From Lentisphaerae bacterium GWF2_50_93 (lineage in GTDB: Bacteria > Verrucomicrobiota > Lentisphaeria > Victivallales > GWF2-50-93): a stretch of DNA of 47,792 bases. The notes beneath the pieces were generated by a model. That model was not told where the DNA came from. It did no database searches and saw only the letters and a program-made list of their open reading frames with translations. The stretch covers positions 1-47,792 of the forward strand of contig MHBI01000115.1 in the NCBI GenBank assembly GCA_001804815.1, in the 5' to 3' direction. This document shows positions 7,261 to 15,825 of this stretch, piece by piece (position 1 is the stretch's first letter; each line of letters begins with the position of its first letter). The translations under genes and the position numbers were made by a program.

Positions 7261-10200
7261 ATGATGAAATATTACTACAAGTCCAAGATGGGAGAATTAC
7301 GAGGAGTTGCAGGATTTATTGTTTCTTTCACAGTATTGACTTTTAAAGGATATGCCTCAGACATTCTCTTCGATAACGGTGCCCTAATCAATATTGCCTC
7401 TGTCCGAGGTGCAAAGGCTACTGCCTGCGAGAATGTCCAGAATACAGTTCCCGCCTCTTTCGCGCTGCATAATGCATACGGGGAGATCCGCTATTCAAAC
7501 AACTACGGCCCGTGCTGGTGGATGATGGAACTTCCAAAGCCCTATGCGGTTTCCGGATTTAGGATTGCGTTCCGGGATGTGATCAAATCCGTAGGATTCC
7601 GTGTAAAACTTTCCATTGATCCTCTGGACAAGTCCGGATGGGATTCCCTGACGCCTGTCTTTGATTTCAAAGGAACTCCGGTTCCGGACGGGGTGACGGG
7701 GCGCATGATTGCAACATGCAGCTTTAAAAGTACGAAGGCCCGTTTCCTCAGGATAGAATTTTACGGCCACAATGGAGCTGAGACCGGCGGAGCCGGTAAG
7801 GATCATCCGGATCTTGTGTTCAGCAACATTCAGGTCTGGGGACCTGACAATCTTCCAATTACCCCTGCCATCTCCGAAGCCCAGTCTGCCTGGGCGGGCG
7901 GAAGGGGTTTCATTGATGACGTGTCAACGCAGTCGCCGCGCGAATGTCCCGAACTGGTTGATGACAATGATCCCGGCGCCAAGGGGTTCGGAAATTTTCA
8001 TTTCACATTCTGGACCAAGGGAAGTTCTGCGGATGGGAAAATGATCCAGGCGGACAAACCGTGCCGTCTTGTTGTGATGCTTAAACACCGTTCAAATGTC
8101 GAAGCTGTCGGATTCGCCGGTTTGGTCAGGGAACGCAAGGACCGTCCACGCGACATGAAGATCTATACGTCCCCGCACGAAATCGGGGAGTCATGGACGC
8201 TGCAAAAGGAACTTAAAGACATAGAGGGCGGAGAATATGAGGAGATTGCCTTTGACAAGCCGGCGCTTGCGAAACGCGTGCGTTTTGACATGGAGCGGAT
8301 ATGGAATCCGGACATCGATTCCAACATGAAGGCAGCACGCGGTCACATCGCTGAACTGTATGTATACGGTACGCCTCTTCCTCCCGACTTCTCCTTCACC
8401 GTTAAAAATGACGCCACTGCAGGCGGACAGATCTTTGATTCCAAGGGACAGCCGGTCCGTACGCTGTTCACTGTCCGCCAGTACAAGGCCGGTACGCATG
8501 GAGTGGAATGGGATGGGCTTAACGATGAGGGCAAAAGCATGCCTCCGGGCGAGTACGAATATCGTATTGTACAGAATCCCGCAGTTTACACGACGGCCGG
8601 TGTTATTGGCAACAATGCGCGGCCTTCCACGATCAATCAGAATCCCAGTGCCATAGAGTCGGTTGCCGTGGATGCCGAAGGCAATGCCTATACGGCAAAC
8701 ATGTGGGAGGAGCAGGCCCAGGATTTCAGGAAATGGAGCCGTGAGGACGGATGTCATATCTACAACTCCCTGGCAGGAATACGAAACGGGAACCCAAACG
8801 GCATGCCGTATGGAATTGCCGTGGATGACAAATATATATACTGCACCACCACTGCTCACGCTGCGAATTCGCAGCAGCACATCAGGAGATTTAACATCGC
8901 TGACGGCAAACTCGCCCCTTTCCCTGCATGTGAAAAGACAAACGGGCACATATTGTTCTGCGAAGCGCCTGAAAAGAAAATCCCCCAGGGAACACCAGAG
9001 GCCGATGCGGAAGCCATGAGTCTGCCGTTAAGAGGTCTGGCTGTGACTGCCGACAAGCTCTTTGTGACGGACGCGTTTGCCGGAAAGATCCATTCGTTCA
9101 TAAGGTCGTCCGGAGCGCCAGCAGGATCATTTGATGTCAAGCTTCCTCATGCAATCGCCGTTGATCCACTCGGCCAGCTTTGGGTAGGACATGAACATGT
9201 TAAAGTCACCGTGTTCAGCAAGGACGGAAAATCCTCCACTCCGGTACTGAAGGATCTCGGTCATGTCCGGACTCTGGCCTTTGGTCCTGACAGCACGCTT
9301 TATATTGCCGACAGCCTTGCAAACCAGATAAGGATATACCGTGCTGACGCGAAGGCGAAAACTGCGACTTTCGCAAAGACTTTCGGGCAGGAGGCGAAAC
9401 TCGGTGATTACGCTCCCGACAAATTCTATAAGCTGTCCGGAGTTGCAATAGATCCAAAAGGGAATCTGGTCGTTTCGCAGAATCTTCCAATTTCAGGTGC
9501 GCGTCTGACGCGCTTTGCGCCTGATGGCAAAGTCTTGTGGGATCAGATCGGTGCGGAATTCTGCAATGTCGGCAACTATTCGCAGGAGAGGCCCGACGAG
9601 ATCATCAGCCAGTATTTCCATCGGTACAAGGTCGACAAGAAAACTGGAGCCTGGGAATTCCGGGGATTTGTTTTGGACGGGGATCCCAAATACATCAACT
9701 GGCAGCATGGCGTCATGCGCATACAGAAACTTGGAGGCAAGGAATTCCTGTTCCAGTCATATGGGGATGGTCTCCAGGTTTTCAGGCGTGAAGGTGAATT
9801 TTACCGTCCTGCAGCAATGTTCGGATACAGGAATCCCATGCCAGACGGGCGCTACTGGGATACGCTTCCAGGGGAGCATAACGAAAAATTGAAGAAATAT
9901 CCTACAGGCTTCTGGTCGTGGCATGATGCAAATTGCAATGGAAAGGTTGAAGATGAGGAAGTTAATTGGTTTAAAAAACCGGGTGAGAAATTCGACCTGC
10001 TGCACTTTGGTGTCAATGTCGACAAGGACGGTAACGGTCTCTTATGTGATCATATCACCAATTCAGTGTTTGAGATGCCCATGACTGGGCTTGATGCCAA
10101 GGGCAATCCAACTTATGATTTCTCCAAAATGCGGCAGGTTACCGCCCCCCATCCAGCTGAAAAAGGGAAAAGGCTCATGTCCCAGCCCCTGATGGCGGTG

Positions 10201-10653
10201 CGTGCTGAGGATGGAAGCATATATGTCCATAGCAGGAGCGACATATATCCTGTGCCTTCAGAAAATTCATGGATGTGCGGCTGGATTCTTGCACGTTATG
10301 ACAAGGGAGGGAAAATGCTCTGGAGCACTCTTCTTCCTGAAGCATGCGCTGGAATGGACATCATTCCGGGAGGAGGCATCATGCTTGTCAGCTTCAAATG
10401 GAAGGAGAAGGGCTGCGACATCTTCCATTACTCATCTGATGGCCTTCTCATAGGGATAATGCAGCCTTCGCCTGAATTCCTTGGAAACGGGGGGATTCCT
10501 GACAATGTCGCATCTCTGGCGGTAAGCCGTGATCCAAAGGACAAGATGCTTGATCTCTTTGTTGAAGACTGCGTTGGGAACCGTTTCCACTGGCACAGGA
10601 TCGACGACAGCAGGCTTCCGGTGATTACGTCGGGGAAGATTAATCTGAAATGA
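7261..10653 (+). CDS. large secreted protein with FlgD-like Ig domain and NHL-type beta-propeller
   Basis: About 1130 residues. The start at 7261 (or ATG 7264) follows TTAGGGGAG; the longer frame would overlap the previous gene. A hydrophobic segment (GVAGFIVSFTVLTF) near residue 20 is a signal peptide. In order: two galactose-binding/discoidin-like beta domains (to about residue 370), a FlgD-type Ig domain with the 'G..v......AG.h.v.WDG.n..G..mP.GeY.y' pattern (about 375-440), then a propeller with repeated VDAEGNAY, VDPLGQLWVG, FGPDSTLYIAD and IDPKGNLVVSQ blades. No catalytic motif is evident. It shares this architecture with the protein at 15826. A role in binding or remodelling extracellular polysaccharide is inferred from its neighbours. 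Confidence 0.75.
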   Translation: MMKYYYKSKMGELRGVAGFIVSFTVLTFKGYASDILFDNGALINIASVRGAKATACENVQNTVPASFALHNAYGEIRYSNNYGPCWWMMELPKPYAVSGFRIAFRDVIKSVGFRVKLSIDPLDKSGWDSLTPVFDFKGTPVPDGVTGRMIATCSFKSTKARFLRIEFYGHNGAETGGAGKDHPDLVFSNIQVWGPDNLPITPAISEAQSAWAGGRGFIDDVSTQSPRECPELVDDNDPGAKGFGNFHFTFWTKGSSADGKMIQADKPCRLVVMLKHRSNVEAVGFAGLVRERKDRPRDMKIYTSPHEIGESWTLQKELKDIEGGEYEEIAFDKPALAKRVRFDMERIWNPDIDSNMKAARGHIAELYVYGTPLPPDFSFTVKNDATAGGQIFDSKGQPVRTLFTVRQYKAGTHGVEWDGLNDEGKSMPPGEYEYRIVQNPAVYTTAGVIGNNARPSTINQNPSAIESVAVDAEGNAYTANMWEEQAQDFRKWSREDGCHIYNSLAGIRNGNPNGMPYGIAVDDKYIYCTTTAHAANSQQHIRRFNIADGKLAPFPACEKTNGHILFCEAPEKKIPQGTPEADAEAMSLPLRGLAVTADKLFVTDAFAGKIHSFIRSSGAPAGSFDVKLPHAIAVDPLGQLWVGHEHVKVTVFSKDGKSSTPVLKDLGHVRTLAFGPDSTLYIADSLANQIRIYRADAKAKTATFAKTFGQEAKLGDYAPDKFYKLSGVAIDPKGNLVVSQNLPISGARLTRFAPDGKVLWDQIGAEFCNVGNYSQERPDEIISQYFHRYKVDKKTGAWEFRGFVLDGDPKYINWQHGVMRIQKLGGKEFLFQSYGDGLQVFRREGEFYRPAAMFGYRNPMPDGRYWDTLPGEHNEKLKKYPTGFWSWHDANCNGKVEDEEVNWFKKPGEKFDLLHFGVNVDKDGNGLLCDHITNSVFEMPMTGLDAKGNPTYDFSKMRQVTAPHPAEKGKRLMSQPLMAVRAEDGSIYVHSRSDIYPVPSENSWMCGWILARYDKGGKMLWSTLLPEACAGMDIIPGGGIMLVSFKWKEKGCDIFHYSSDGLLIGIMQPSPEFLGNGGIPDNVASLAVSRDPKDKMLDLFVEDCVGNRFHWHRIDDSRLPVITSGKINLK

Positions 10654-10672
10654 ACATAAAGGATAACTTATC

Positions 10673-13600
10673 ATGAAAAAAACTGCCATTGTAAATTTAG
10701 ATTGCGGATTTCCCTGGAGATTAAAATTTTGCATGCTAATCATGCTCAGCCTTATGATATCTTCGGCGCTTGCCGAAGACCGTCCGATATTCGGCAAGGC
10801 GAATATCATTCCACTGAAATGCAAGGAAAGCAGTAAGCAGTATGTCCTCACCGGAGGAAACGCTCCCGGATTCCTTTATTTCAAGGATGAGCCGGTTGAT
10901 TTGAAAATCAAGTTCATAAGGGAAGGTGATTCCGCCGACCAGGAATATGCGATCGAGATCCAGGGAGTCAACACCCGCAAGCCCAACAAGTCGAAGGATT
11001 ATATAGATCCCTACGGATATCCCGACATCCTGAATCTCGACGGTGAAAGCATCAGGCATCCGTTGAAGGTCAGCTACGGCGACAAGAAGGAAGTCGAGGT
11101 CGAAGTAAAGAATCTCCCCGTTCCCCAGCGTTATGGCACCTATTGCCTTGTTCTTGTCAAGGGAAATGACAGGATTCTTCTCGGCTCAGTGGCCAGGGTT
11201 GTAAAGACAAGGGATGATGGAACCGTGGACAACACCCCGATATTTGGAGAGGGTGCGTTGTTCGGTGGATTCAAGGAAGTTTCCGAAGCGTCAAAATGTT
11301 ATGTCAGAATGGGGATAAGAGGGCTCCGTTGCGAGGGTGGCATGCGCAACAGTTCCGGTGCCTACAACTGGGATGAATATGACAAACTGACCAAAGGGGT
11401 CAAGGCCGGCGGCATGCAGATGATGCTTACCCTAAGCGGTATAGGTTCGCAGTATTATGATATTCCCACAAAGGATCAGCCGACGCCGGCTGCGGTAGAG
11501 CCGAACTGGGATGGAAGTCCATACGGTGGAAATGCCGATTGGGGATGTGGTCTGAAAAATTTCGACACATATGAAAAGTGGGTGAAGGATTTTGCGGCAC
11601 GTTACTGGGAAAATGGAAAAGGCGCTCTCTGGGGCTTTGAAAACTTCAATGAACCCTGGGAAGGAGGAGGCATAAGCGGTTATGCAAGGGACTGCGTCGC
11701 ATATCGCGAATGGCAGAAACGTCTGGCGCGTGCGGCACACTCCGTAAGCAGGGACATCAAAATCTGCGCTGCATCTTCAATTATGAATACCGAGGATAAA
11801 CTCTATTCCGAAGGCCCTGGTCCGAATGGCAAATATGAGATGGATGATTACATAGATGTATTTACAGACCATTATGTGCCTCCATATAACGCATATGGGC
11901 CGATGGTCGCCAAGGCGCATGGCAAGATTTCCATTGAGAACGAGACCTGGCTGGCCATCAGCGAATACCTGCTCCCCCAGGTCATGTGCCAGTGGATGGC
12001 GTCGGGACAGCTCGTAGTGATGCCGTTCCATCCGAATGTCCTGTTCGAGGGGCTTGAAGGCTCCCCGTACAAGTATTTCTGTCCGAGCACGGTTCCGGTG
12101 GCGACTGCGGCCTTCAATCATTTTGTAACCGGTCTCCGCTTTGAGAAACTGGTTTTCAAGGATCATATTCCGTGGGTATTCCAGTTTGGAAAAGACAATG
12201 ATGCCAATGGCGTGTGCGTCCTGTTCGGCCAGCTGATCACCCGCGGCGGACCAACGCCACAGGACAATCCTGAAGGACGCCTGTGGCGCCAGGTGGATGC
12301 AGTGAATGGCGGTACAATCACGTTGGACAATAATGACGGAGTCATGAAGTTCTACGATGTCGCCGGCAATGAGGTCTTCAAGGATCAGAAGAACGTGACG
12401 CTAAATCTCGACATATCGGCCACCTATATCCAGTCCGGCAAGGGGCCTGCCCTTGTTGCAGAGAGGATAAGCAAGGCCAAGGTGGACGGCAAATATCCGG
12501 CGGAGATAATTCCCCATGACTTCAAAAGCGCGATTAACGGAAAAGCCCTGGTTCTTACAGTTGACGTCTCAAACCGCATCAACAGGCCGATATCCGGCAA
12601 ACTCAACATAAATGCCCCTGAAGGTTTTTCAGTGAAGGACAATGGCAGGTCGGTCGCCCTGGACGCCGGTGAAGTGAAAACAGTTGATTTTTCATTCGAC
12701 AAGGTGAAGGAGGATCCGGCGAACCAGTATCCGTTTGAATTCAATTTCGAAACCGATGCCGGGAAATGTTCCTACAAGGAAGTTCTCAGCTGTAATGTCG
12801 CCTTAAAAGGTACGAAGAAGATTGACGGTGACCTTTCCGACTGGGACAAGATTCCTGGAATCACGGTCGTTGGGAAATCAGATGGAGTCAACCCCGACGA
12901 GCTTGCAAGAAAACCCTGGCTACGTCTGGTAAAAGAAGTTCCGAAGGGGGCTGTGATGGCGAACATCAAGATGGCATGGGATGACCAGTTCATATATATA
13001 GCAGCCGAGGTCAATGACACCACACCCCAGACCGACAAGATGCGCATGGAAACCCGCAACGAAAACAGCTATTTCCACTGTGCCGAATCAGACAATCAGG
13101 AGCCGTGGAAAACCTGGCTTGCGAAATACGCACCGGGGCACAGTTTCGCACAAGTTCCATATATCTATAAGAAAAAACCGTTCGACAACTCATATACCGG
13201 TGATCAGCTCCAGGTCGCATTCAACGTCCGGGATGACTGGCACGACCTCAAACCGCTCACAGACGTTCCAAAAGGCTTCCACGCATATCCGGATACGGAC
13301 TACGAATTTTCCGCATATCTCTGTGCTGACGGCAAGAGCGAGCTATGGAACCTGTTGACGCCGGACATGCCGCGCATCCACGGATGGCCGCATCAGCCGA
13401 TGGGAAAGGTGAAGCATAACAACACTCCCGGATCATCTCATGTCGTAAAACAGCAGGGTGATGTCAGGATCTACGAGATAGCCATTCCAAGATCCGCCAT
13501 TCCCGAGTTAGTCATGAAACCAGGCGCAACTTTCAAATTCACCTTTTTTGTAGGAAACAATAACGGTCCGAAAATAAGCTACGGGGAAAAGAAGGCAGTG

Positions 13601-13681
13601 ACAAAAACAAATGGCATAACGCTTCATCCGTACTGGGAGAGCAAGCCGACGTGCGCGATCGAATGGGCGTTGGCGGAGTAA
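10673..13681 (+). CDS. secreted GH39/GH5-like (clan A) protein with C-terminal CBM9-type domain
   Basis: 1002 residues with a signal peptide (hydrophobic run about 18-34, SALA-ED cleavage region). The middle is a TIM barrel of the clan GH-A type: LWGFENFNEPW places the acid/base Glu327 in the invariant Asn-Glu-Pro. The likely nucleophile strand is KISIENETW near residues 419-426, where Glu422 or Glu424 is the candidate. Residues after about 715 (KKIDGDLSDWDKIPG, then AWDDQFIYIAAEVND) form a family 9-like carbohydrate-binding/DOMON module. I cannot fix the exact GH family from sequence alone. AAAGGATAA precedes the ATG, 19 bases after the propeller gene; the next gene starts 3 bases after its stop. 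Confidence 0.7.
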   Translation: MKKTAIVNLDCGFPWRLKFCMLIMLSLMISSALAEDRPIFGKANIIPLKCKESSKQYVLTGGNAPGFLYFKDEPVDLKIKFIREGDSADQEYAIEIQGVNTRKPNKSKDYIDPYGYPDILNLDGESIRHPLKVSYGDKKEVEVEVKNLPVPQRYGTYCLVLVKGNDRILLGSVARVVKTRDDGTVDNTPIFGEGALFGGFKEVSEASKCYVRMGIRGLRCEGGMRNSSGAYNWDEYDKLTKGVKAGGMQMMLTLSGIGSQYYDIPTKDQPTPAAVEPNWDGSPYGGNADWGCGLKNFDTYEKWVKDFAARYWENGKGALWGFENFNEPWEGGGISGYARDCVAYREWQKRLARAAHSVSRDIKICAASSIMNTEDKLYSEGPGPNGKYEMDDYIDVFTDHYVPPYNAYGPMVAKAHGKISIENETWLAISEYLLPQVMCQWMASGQLVVMPFHPNVLFEGLEGSPYKYFCPSTVPVATAAFNHFVTGLRFEKLVFKDHIPWVFQFGKDNDANGVCVLFGQLITRGGPTPQDNPEGRLWRQVDAVNGGTITLDNNDGVMKFYDVAGNEVFKDQKNVTLNLDISATYIQSGKGPALVAERISKAKVDGKYPAEIIPHDFKSAINGKALVLTVDVSNRINRPISGKLNINAPEGFSVKDNGRSVALDAGEVKTVDFSFDKVKEDPANQYPFEFNFETDAGKCSYKEVLSCNVALKGTKKIDGDLSDWDKIPGITVVGKSDGVNPDELARKPWLRLVKEVPKGAVMANIKMAWDDQFIYIAAEVNDTTPQTDKMRMETRNENSYFHCAESDNQEPWKTWLAKYAPGHSFAQVPYIYKKKPFDNSYTGDQLQVAFNVRDDWHDLKPLTDVPKGFHAYPDTDYEFSAYLCADGKSELWNLLTPDMPRIHGWPHQPMGKVKHNNTPGSSHVVKQQGDVRIYEIAIPRSAIPELVMKPGATFKFTFFVGNNNGPKISYGEKKAVTKTNGITLHPYWESKPTCAIEWALAE

Positions 13682-13684
13682 CAG

Positions 13685-15814
13685 ATGAATTCAATTAAGT
13701 TGAAAAACGGCGTTTCAATCGGTTTCCAGAAGGACAAAGGCGCCTTTCTGGGATTGTCATCGGTTGAAATGGATGGAATAAGCCTTCGCAGTCAGAAACG
13801 TCCGATGTTCGTGTCAATTCGCAACCCCTGGGGGATCCGCCTTCTGAACTATCGTTTGGCTAGGACAGAAAAAATCTCTAGCGGTGTCCGTCTGAAATTC
13901 CAGATGGATAAGATTGCAGACGGTCCTATGGACTGGCAGTTGCACGAGTGCAGGCCAGTCCAGAATGTCGGTGACTGGTCTGCCGGTCCGCAGAAGGCTG
14001 ACGGAACAATCCTTACATTGGAAATAAAGGAGGTCAGCCGGAAAATCGGTGGAAGGATGTTTGCAGGATTCAGCTATCGGTATTTTTATAAGTCCAAGGA
14101 TATTCCTATCTATTACATCCAGGATCGCGGCACTTGGGAGATTATTGGAAAATCAATCGGAAACGAGTTGTGGTTCAGGAACGCGAACTTTCCTTCAATA
14201 CACAAAATCTCGTCCGCGAAAGAGCATTTCTCCTCGGAATGGTACCTGGAGAGCTGTGCAAACTCGAACATCTTCCAGTTCCTGCCGTTGCAGACGCACC
14301 TTCAGGGTTTCACGATGGCTGCTTCGGACAAGGGAATTCTCATGACCTGGTGCCCGAAGGTCAGTCATATCCGAACCCTTATCGAGAAACAACGCGGGAC
14401 GGATGAGATCATTCATATCCATGAGCATTGCGGCGATCTTTCATATTCATTCAATACGGAAGCGATGGAGGTTCTTTTTGCGAAAGGCGACTTCGACCGT
14501 GTTGAACGCGCAAATATTCATGGGGCGATGATAGATCTGGTTTACGACACGCTTCATGCAGAAGCCGGATTGAAGCGGGAATATGCATCGACCTATGGAC
14601 AGATCGAGGAGTGGGTAGACGCTGATTTGAATCTTTATCGGAAGGAAGGTCTGCCAGCCCTTGCTGATGCAGGAATGAAGGAAATAGAGCTGGCCAACCA
14701 CTTCCAGAACAACATGAACACCTGGGGTGTCGGCAACTTCTGCTGCACAGTGGATCTCAAGGTCTCGGAAAATGCAGGAGAGGAAAAACTGAGGGCTTTC
14801 TGCCATGACGCCAGCAAAAGGGGGATACGAGTCCTCATGTGGGGGAATACTTCCATTTCGAGTCTGACGGTCAAATTCGCGCAGCGCAACGGCAGGGAAA
14901 AGGGAATCAAGTTCCTTCCTGAAAAGGGATCGATCATGGAAGTTCTTCAGAACGCAAAGCACCCATTTGTCAGGAACAGCTATGGAGCCATTGAGGCGGA
15001 TCATTACACTCCTGAATTCTGCGTACTGAACATTCGTGATCCTGATGTCCGGAAATATTGGCTGAAATCCTGGAAGAATTTGAATGAAAAAGCAGGGATA
15101 GCTGGAATTTTCCTCGACAGCTCGTTCAATCTCTCCAGTGACAAGTTCAACTGGCAGTTTAATAGGGAATCAGGACCTGAGGGAGCTACCGTCGATCAAT
15201 CAAATCTTCTTGGCGGGCAGCGTCCGGGAAAAACTTCGCCATCAAGCATTGATACCATGTATTTCGCGCATCTCTCGCTCATCGCTGAAATGCAGAAGAT
15301 GGGATACAGATATTGCTGCGAGGATTCTGGTGTCTTCGGTCTGCACCGGAACGGTCCCGACATTGCAAAACGGTTCGACAACCTTTTCCTTTGGAATGAT
15401 TTTATAACTTCGTTCAACGCCAATGCTGTTAGTGAAGCTGGCTGTGATCCGGACGACATCTTCTTCCGTGGACTTGCATACAGGCTGATCTGGGGACTTT
15501 TCTGGGATGTGCCGAGTCAGAAACTGTCATTCCGCTACGGTGGCTCCAGCGATCCTGAGGACACTCCTCGCGAGTGGCATATCAATCTGTACAAGGCATA
15601 CAATGAAACTTCGGAATTCATGCGCAACCGGACAATTTGTCAGGAAGAGGCCGGAGTGAGATATGACCATGACGGCAAAACCGTTATCTGGGCATTTCAT
15701 GATTTCCCTGTTGATTTCAAGGAAACCGTGGATGTCTGCGAACTGACAGGCGGAACAAAAACAAGGACAAAAATATTAAACGCAGAATCAAAAAATGTAT
15801 ATTTTATACAATAG
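13685..15814 (+). CDS. putative cytoplasmic glycosidase, TIM-barrel (alpha-galactosidase/GH31-36-like)
   Basis: 709 residues and no signal peptide. The N-terminal 290 residues are beta-rich, as in the beta-sandwich of GH31/GH36 enzymes. A barrel follows, with a strand-loop motif AGIAGIFLDSSFN near residue 475 where an Asp would be placed like a clan D nucleophile, and CCEDSGVFGLHRNGP further on as a second acidic loop. The barrel strands NHFQNNMNTWGVG and GIRVLMWGN fit the same fold. I cannot name the family with certainty and no activity is assigned. Only three bases separate it from the preceding gene and eleven from the next, so it belongs to the same operon and probably processes the imported oligosaccharide. 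Confidence 0.55.
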   Translation: MNSIKLKNGVSIGFQKDKGAFLGLSSVEMDGISLRSQKRPMFVSIRNPWGIRLLNYRLARTEKISSGVRLKFQMDKIADGPMDWQLHECRPVQNVGDWSAGPQKADGTILTLEIKEVSRKIGGRMFAGFSYRYFYKSKDIPIYYIQDRGTWEIIGKSIGNELWFRNANFPSIHKISSAKEHFSSEWYLESCANSNIFQFLPLQTHLQGFTMAASDKGILMTWCPKVSHIRTLIEKQRGTDEIIHIHEHCGDLSYSFNTEAMEVLFAKGDFDRVERANIHGAMIDLVYDTLHAEAGLKREYASTYGQIEEWVDADLNLYRKEGLPALADAGMKEIELANHFQNNMNTWGVGNFCCTVDLKVSENAGEEKLRAFCHDASKRGIRVLMWGNTSISSLTVKFAQRNGREKGIKFLPEKGSIMEVLQNAKHPFVRNSYGAIEADHYTPEFCVLNIRDPDVRKYWLKSWKNLNEKAGIAGIFLDSSFNLSSDKFNWQFNRESGPEGATVDQSNLLGGQRPGKTSPSSIDTMYFAHLSLIAEMQKMGYRYCCEDSGVFGLHRNGPDIAKRFDNLFLWNDFITSFNANAVSEAGCDPDDIFFRGLAYRLIWGLFWDVPSQKLSFRYGGSSDPEDTPREWHINLYKAYNETSEFMRNRTICQEEAGVRYDHDGKTVIWAFHDFPVDFKETVDVCELTGGTKTRTKILNAESKNVYFIQ

Positions 15815-15825
15815 GAGATTTCCAC

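Noticed and set aside
8191..8949. Long minus-strand frame within the propeller gene
   Set aside because: It is antisense to a well-supported gene with signal peptide and domains; translation has no motif.
14447..15004. Minus-strand 185-residue frame
   Set aside because: Antisense shadow of the putative glycosidase gene; no start context or motif.
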